Shown piece after piece: positions 61,651-64,000 of a stretch of DNA of 64,000 bases. The notes below the pieces were generated by a model, which did no database searches, was not told the DNA's origin, and worked only from the letters and a program-made list of their open reading frames with translations. The position numbers and the translations under genes were made by a program. The stretch comes from an uncultured Lachnospiraceae bacterium (GTDB lineage: Bacteria > Bacillota > Clostridia > Lachnospirales > Lachnospiraceae). The stretch lies in assembly GCA_947243855.1 (NCBI GenBank), contig CAMXIK010000013.1, forward strand, positions 32,929 to 96,928, written 5' to 3'. Numbering within the stretch: position 1 is the first letter of the stretch; each line of letters opens with the position of its first letter.

Positions 61651-62681
61651 AACAGAGAGAAAAAATAGCGATTACAATGGGAGATCCAGCAGGTATCGGT
61701 TCAGAAATCATTGTAAAGGCATTAAGTCATATAGAAATCTATAAAGAGTGTATTCCTGTTGTGATAGGAGATCGTGTTGCACTGGAAGATGCGATTCGGT
61801 TTTGTAATCTGCCTATAGAGTTAGTGGAGTTGTCTGATGTGTCAGAGGCTAAGGGAGAGTTTGGAAAGATTGATTTTATAAACCTGAATTATCTTCAACC
61901 CAACGGTTGGAAATATAAAAAGAACAGTGTAGTGTGCGGGGAAGCTTCTTTTCAGTATATCATATATGCGATTAAACAGGCTATGGAGAACAAAGTCTGT
62001 GCTGTTGTTACCGCACCGATCAGTAAAGAGTCAATTAATATGGCGGGATATCATTACAGTGGACATACGGAAATTTTTGCGGACTATACCAAAACACACG
62101 ATTATGCAATGTTGCTTGCTAGTAAAACATTGCGCGTAATTCATGTGTCCACGCATTGTTCTTTGCGGGAAGCCTGTGATAGGACAAAAAAGGATAGAGT
62201 ATTGAAGGTGATTCGGCTTGCGCAGGAGGGAATGCGGCAGTTGGGATACCAGCATCCTAAAATTGTTGTTGCTGGTTTGAATCCGCACTGTTCTGAAAAT
62301 GGATTATTTGGAACGGAGGAAGCAAACGAAATCGTGCCGGCTATTGAGGAAGCAAAAAAAGAGGGAATTGATGTTTCTGGTCCGGAGTCCCCAGATACGG
62401 TTTTTGTGAAATGTCAGTCAGGACAGTATGACATTGTGGTTGCTATGTACCATGATCAGGGACATATTCCATTAAAATTAAGCGGATTTAAATATGATTT
62501 GCAGAAGGATAAATATGAATCAATAAGCGGAATTAACTGTACGATTGGGCTGCCGATTGTCAGAACTTCCGTTGATCATGGAACGGCATTCGGAAAAGCG
62601 GGAGAAGGCAGGGCGAACGAAGAAAGCATGATGGATGCTATTTTTGCAGGAGTAACGATGGCAAAGAACCGAAAAAAATAG
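61647..62681 (+). CDS. pdxA: PdxA-family 4-phosphohydroxythreonine dehydrogenase
   Basis: The 344-residue product has full PdxA motifs: ITMGDPAGIGSEIIVKAL, SGHTEIFADYT, VAGLNPHCSENGLFGTEE, YHDQGHIPLKL and LPIVRTSVDHGTAFG. PdxA oxidises 4-phosphohydroxy-L-threonine with NAD and decarboxylates it to an aminoacetone phosphate. No other pyridoxine gene is nearby; instead it overlaps a cytidylyltransferase within a glycan cluster. It may therefore feed glycan decoration, or it may be a PdxA2-like threonate phosphate enzyme. GGAGG precedes ATG 61647. Confidence 0.9.
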   Translation: MKQREKIAITMGDPAGIGSEIIVKALSHIEIYKECIPVVIGDRVALEDAIRFCNLPIELVELSDVSEAKGEFGKIDFINLNYLQPNGWKYKKNSVVCGEASFQYIIYAIKQAMENKVCAVVTAPISKESINMAGYHYSGHTEIFADYTKTHDYAMLLASKTLRVIHVSTHCSLREACDRTKKDRVLKVIRLAQEGMRQLGYQHPKIVVAGLNPHCSENGLFGTEEANEIVPAIEEAKKEGIDVSGPESPDTVFVKCQSGQYDIVVAMYHDQGHIPLKLSGFKYDLQKDKYESISGINCTIGLPIVRTSVDHGTAFGKAGEGRANEESMMDAIFAGVTMAKNRKK

Positions 62682-62735
62682 CTTTGTAATTAGAGATATA
62701 TGTGAAATAAATGTGGGAAAGGTAGTAAGTGACTT

Positions 62736-63932
62736 ATGGGAAATACAGTGAGCTTTACAAAAGATACATACAACAAAGACGAGCCTATTATTATTTATGG
62801 CGCAAGCGTATACGGTGAGTTGGCATATTTAGCGTTAGAACGGTTAGGGTTAACGCCAACATATTTTTGTGATAGATCGAAAAGTAAAAAAGAATATTTT
62901 GGAATCGGCGTAATTAATCCTGATATGTTAGAGGATTTTCGAGAAGCAAATATTTTGATAGCTTCGGCTGATTTCTTTCATGAAATAAAGCAAATGCTTG
63001 AAGAACAGAGATGCCTTCACCTATTTGATATGGCGGAATTATTGGATATGGATCTCCCGAGAGAGAAAATGTCTAATCGTGCATTGGAGATGTACGCCAA
63101 TAAAAGGAGCTATATTGATATAGTTAAAAATCAATCCAAAGGTGACTTGATTTTTAATAGAATCCAGTTTGTAGTCACGGAGAGATGTTCGCTTAAATGT
63201 CTGGATTGCTCGCATTTAATGCAGTATTACCAACAACCGCAGGATTTTGAATTATGCAAATATAAAGAGGCGTTTGATTGTTTAGTGGAGCAGGCAGATT
63301 ATATTGCAGAGTTAAGGATTCTAGGCGGCGAACCGTTTATGAACAGGGATATGGGGAAGGTGATTGCGTGGTATCATGACAATAGAAAAATTCAAAGTAT
63401 TTCTGTTTACACAAATGGCACTATAGTACCCGGAGAAGATATTTTAAGAGAACTTCAAAAGGATAATGTTAAGGTACACATATCAAATTATGGAATTAAT
63501 GAAGAACAAATTAAAAAAACAGTTAAGGTGTTTGAAGAGAAGAATATTGAATATTTTGTAAGAAGATATGATTCGTGGCAGGATACGGGGAGTATAGCAT
63601 ATCGGAATTATACGTTAGAGGAAAAGAAAGAAATTTTTGGCAGATGCTTTGAACGGAATGGATATGCATTTTTAAAGGGTAAATTATACAGATGTCCGCG
63701 AGTTGCACATGCGATGAATTTACATGCGATGCCGGACGTTAAAGAGGATTATGTGGATTTATTAAATTGGAATGGGACGAAAGAAGAGTTAAAAAAGCAG
63801 TTAAAAAGCTTGCAAGGACGGTTATGGCTGGAGGGGTGTAATTATTGTGGAGGTCCGGATAATCATACGCAGAGTATTCCGGCAGCAAGACAGATTTCTA
63901 AGCCGATTGTATATGAAACAATTGACACATAA
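62736..63932 (+). CDS. Radical SAM protein with N-terminal Rossmann-like module
   Basis: The 398-residue product has an N-terminal module (PIIIYGASVYGELAYLALERLGLTPTYFCDRS, residues 16-100) like sugar-nucleotide acyltransferase N-domains. From about 145 a radical SAM core follows with CSLKCLDC (C151, C155, C158) as the cluster motif and LRILGGEPFMNRDM as the SAM-binding GGE motif. A C-terminal Cys-rich end (LEGCNYCGGPDNHTQSIPAARQI) may bind another cluster. It could modify a surface glycan or lipid; the reaction is unknown. The N-terminal module resembles that of the acetyltransferase at 59.4 kb. Confidence 0.88.
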   Translation: MGNTVSFTKDTYNKDEPIIIYGASVYGELAYLALERLGLTPTYFCDRSKSKKEYFGIGVINPDMLEDFREANILIASADFFHEIKQMLEEQRCLHLFDMAELLDMDLPREKMSNRALEMYANKRSYIDIVKNQSKGDLIFNRIQFVVTERCSLKCLDCSHLMQYYQQPQDFELCKYKEAFDCLVEQADYIAELRILGGEPFMNRDMGKVIAWYHDNRKIQSISVYTNGTIVPGEDILRELQKDNVKVHISNYGINEEQIKKTVKVFEEKNIEYFVRRYDSWQDTGSIAYRNYTLEEKKEIFGRCFERNGYAFLKGKLYRCPRVAHAMNLHAMPDVKEDYVDLLNWNGTKEELKKQLKSLQGRLWLEGCNYCGGPDNHTQSIPAARQISKPIVYETIDT

Positions 63933-63952
63933 AGTAAAGGGGAGCCAAAGAC

Positions 63953-64000
63953 ATGGAGTATCAGTTTAGGGATGAGGTACGTACAGCAAAGAAGACTGCT
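63953..64000 (+). CDS. Start of the next gene in the glycan cluster (3' end outside window)
   Basis: ATG 63953 follows AAGGGGAG by 8 bp and the frame stays open for the remaining 16 codons (MEYQFRDEVRTAKKTA). Too little is present to assign a family. Confidence 0.5.
   Translation, partial: MEYQFRDEVRTAKKTA

Overview
The window looks like chromosome from a gut-type Lachnospiraceae or related Clostridia (Bacillota). The basis is strong Shine-Dalgarno sequences, a class B sortase with a BspA-like leucine-rich-repeat surface protein, MATE pumps, an ABC-F ribosome-protection gene, a rubredoxin/DUF362 redox set and a LicD/CDP-glycerol-type surface-glycan cluster. No rRNA or tRNA gene and no CRISPR array were seen. 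The housekeeping backbone is moderately GC-rich. It is broken by AT-rich islets that nearly all look like defence, toxin-antitoxin or other transferred cassettes.

Layout. 1-2.9 kb: the end of an SH3b wall protein, a small helical protein and gdhA. 2.9-4.9 kb: a two-gene AAA15 ATPase + RloB cassette with its own promoter. 4.9-12 kb: an AraC-GNAT regulator with a MATE pump, a class B sortase, and a partly duplicated [sortase / yolD-polY] module in which each copy kept a different half. A frameshifted AlbA_2 gene sits between the halves. 12-18 kb: two membrane proteins, a double-HD (HD-GYP-like) protein, a DUF362 ferredoxin, a rubredoxin-glutamate-synthase-like protein and a methyltransferase. 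18-25 kb: a YoaP-type acetyltransferase, an acidic coiled-coil protein, a PemK toxin-antitoxin pair, an Lsa-type ABC-F gene behind a recognisable translation-coupled attenuator, a MATE pump and a three-gene AT-rich cassette. 25-29 kb: cupin, MATE, aminopeptidase P and class II aldolase. 29-36 kb: an OB-fold lipoprotein and a UgpABCE-like sugar importer on the minus strand, an FRG-domain gene, and a flavoprotein behind PerR/Fur-like boxes. 36-49 kb: a Na/Pi symporter, an unusual all-in-one amino-acid ABC transporter, a fucosyltransferase-like protein, the LRR surface protein, lipoproteins, a 5'-nucleotidase, AlkD and GNAT.

49.5-53.3 kb is the most intriguing part. An AbiEi/AbiEii pair with an inverted repeat around its promoter is followed by a TnpB (IS605 OrfB) homologue. 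That homologue keeps the zinc ribbon but has lost all three RuvC catalytic acids. Two 28-bp inverted hairpin sequences lie upstream of it, and a roughly 390-nt non-coding region that can form a pseudoknot lies downstream. The region runs straight into a surface-glycan gene that has no well-placed ribosome binding site. This is the arrangement expected of an exapted, nuclease-dead, RNA-guided repressor.

53.3-64 kb is a surface phosphoglycan cluster: CDP-glycerol transferase-beta-propeller fusion, cytidylyltransferase-oxidoreductase fusion, GDPD, Rpn nuclease, O-acetyltransferase, LicD, a second cytidylyltransferase, PdxA homologue and radical SAM. The O-acetyltransferase carries an in-frame run of ten G, which suggests ON/OFF phase variation. 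The cytidylyltransferase-PdxA overlap suggests that an unusual CDP-activated amino-alcohol may be made for glycan decoration.
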